A DNA stretch of 32,742 nucleotides from Comamonadaceae bacterium (GTDB lineage Bacteria > Pseudomonadota > Gammaproteobacteria > Burkholderiales > Burkholderiaceae_C). Of the stretch, positions 32,551-32,742 are shown piece after piece. Made by a program: the position numbers and the translations under genes. The notes beneath the pieces are model-generated. The model saw nothing but the letters and a program-made list of their open reading frames with translations. It had not been told where the DNA came from and made no database searches. Position 1 is the first letter of the stretch; the number at the start of each line of letters is the position of its first letter. The DNA lies in assembly GCA_027486255.1 (NCBI GenBank), contig JAIXPL010000042.1:1-32742 (forward strand). The letters are read 5' to 3'.

Positions 32551-32742
32551 TCAGAGGGCAGCGATCACCTGGATTTCAACCATGAGGCCGGGGTCGGCCA
32601 GATGCGCTACTTCGACCATGGTACTGGTTGGCAGGTGGTCCTTGAAGAACTCCTCGCGCGCCGCCACGATTTGGCGGAACTCCCGGATGTCGGTGGTGTA
32701 GACCGTCGTCCAGACAATGTCAGCCAGGCTGCCGCCAGCTGC
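32551..32742 (-). CDS. RidA/YjgF-family protein (C-terminal part, cut by window edge)
   Basis: The last 63 residues are visible, ending at TGA 32551-32553. The start lies beyond the window. The segment SLADIVWTTVYTTDIREF, the run of residues before FFKDHLPTSTMVEV and the ending GLMVEIQVIAAL are typical of the RidA/YjgF/UK114 family, where the final strand carries the conserved E in VEI. These trimeric proteins hydrolyse reactive enamines and imines or act as related deaminases. It is convergent with umuC; its own operon is outside the window. Confidence 0.85.
   Translation of the reverse strand, partial: AAGGSLADIVWTTVYTTDIREFRQIVAAREEFFKDHLPTSTMVEVAHLADPGLMVEIQVIAAL

Overview
The window is GC-rich DNA (roughly two thirds G+C by eye), almost fully coding, with many ATGA/TGATG stop-start overlaps. 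Gene content points to a betaproteobacterium of the order Burkholderiales, most like Comamonadaceae: a TauT/NitT-type ABC importer in a catabolic operon, CCCTCTCCC-type intergenic repeats, a di-Mop ModE and an SOS-controlled umuDC. This assignment is inferred from content, not from an alignment.

Region 1 (1-10781, all on the minus strand) is one long catabolic operon of twelve genes. In transcription order it holds an ABC importer (ATPase, binding protein, permease), an SDR, a cupin, an alpha/beta hydrolase, an IclR regulator, a ThDP-dependent decarboxylase/synthase-like enzyme, an L-aspartate-dehydrogenase-type enzyme, an aldehyde dehydrogenase, an SDR without the usual YxxxK, and an FAD monooxygenase cut by the window edge. 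The substrate cannot be read from sequence; an imported aromatic, heterocyclic or nitrogen-containing acid is a reasonable guess. A double palindrome at 10821-10847, ahead of the operon, is the likely IclR operator.

Region 2 (11029-17204, plus strand) is a surface-polysaccharide cluster: galE, a GT14-like glycosyltransferase, glucose-1-phosphate cytidylyltransferase, a RmlC-like epimerase, a SAF-domain oxidoreductase and an NAD-dependent epimerase/dehydratase. The last three are translationally overlapped. No standard CDP-glucose 4,6-dehydratase is present, so the nucleotide sugar made here may be unusual.

Region 3 (17224-20807) is the molybdate system: modA-modB-modC on the minus strand, divergent from modE, with a perfect ModE-type palindrome between them and three copies of a CCCTCTCCC-type repeat around the genes. 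Region 4 (20804-24519) holds a soluble GAF-PAS hybrid histidine kinase, a NYN-domain protein and a NusG/RfaH-type antiterminator.

Region 5 (24572-30528) is the most interesting part. A clear TPP (thiamine pyrophosphate) riboswitch precedes a six-gene operon: a LuxE-like acyl-protein synthetase, a LuxC-like acyl reductase, an ABC importer (ATPase, permease, NMT1/THI5-type binding protein) and an SDR. There are no luciferase genes. Together the enzymes could take up a carboxylic acid, activate it, reduce it to an aldehyde and then to an alcohol. Under thiamine control this suggests salvage of an oxidised thiamine fragment, such as a pyrimidine carboxylate or thiazole acetate, back to the alcohol that thiamine synthesis can use.

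Region 6 (30627-32742) has an SOS box with umuD-umuC, a doubtful 38-codon frame, and the C-terminal part of a RidA-family protein on the minus strand.
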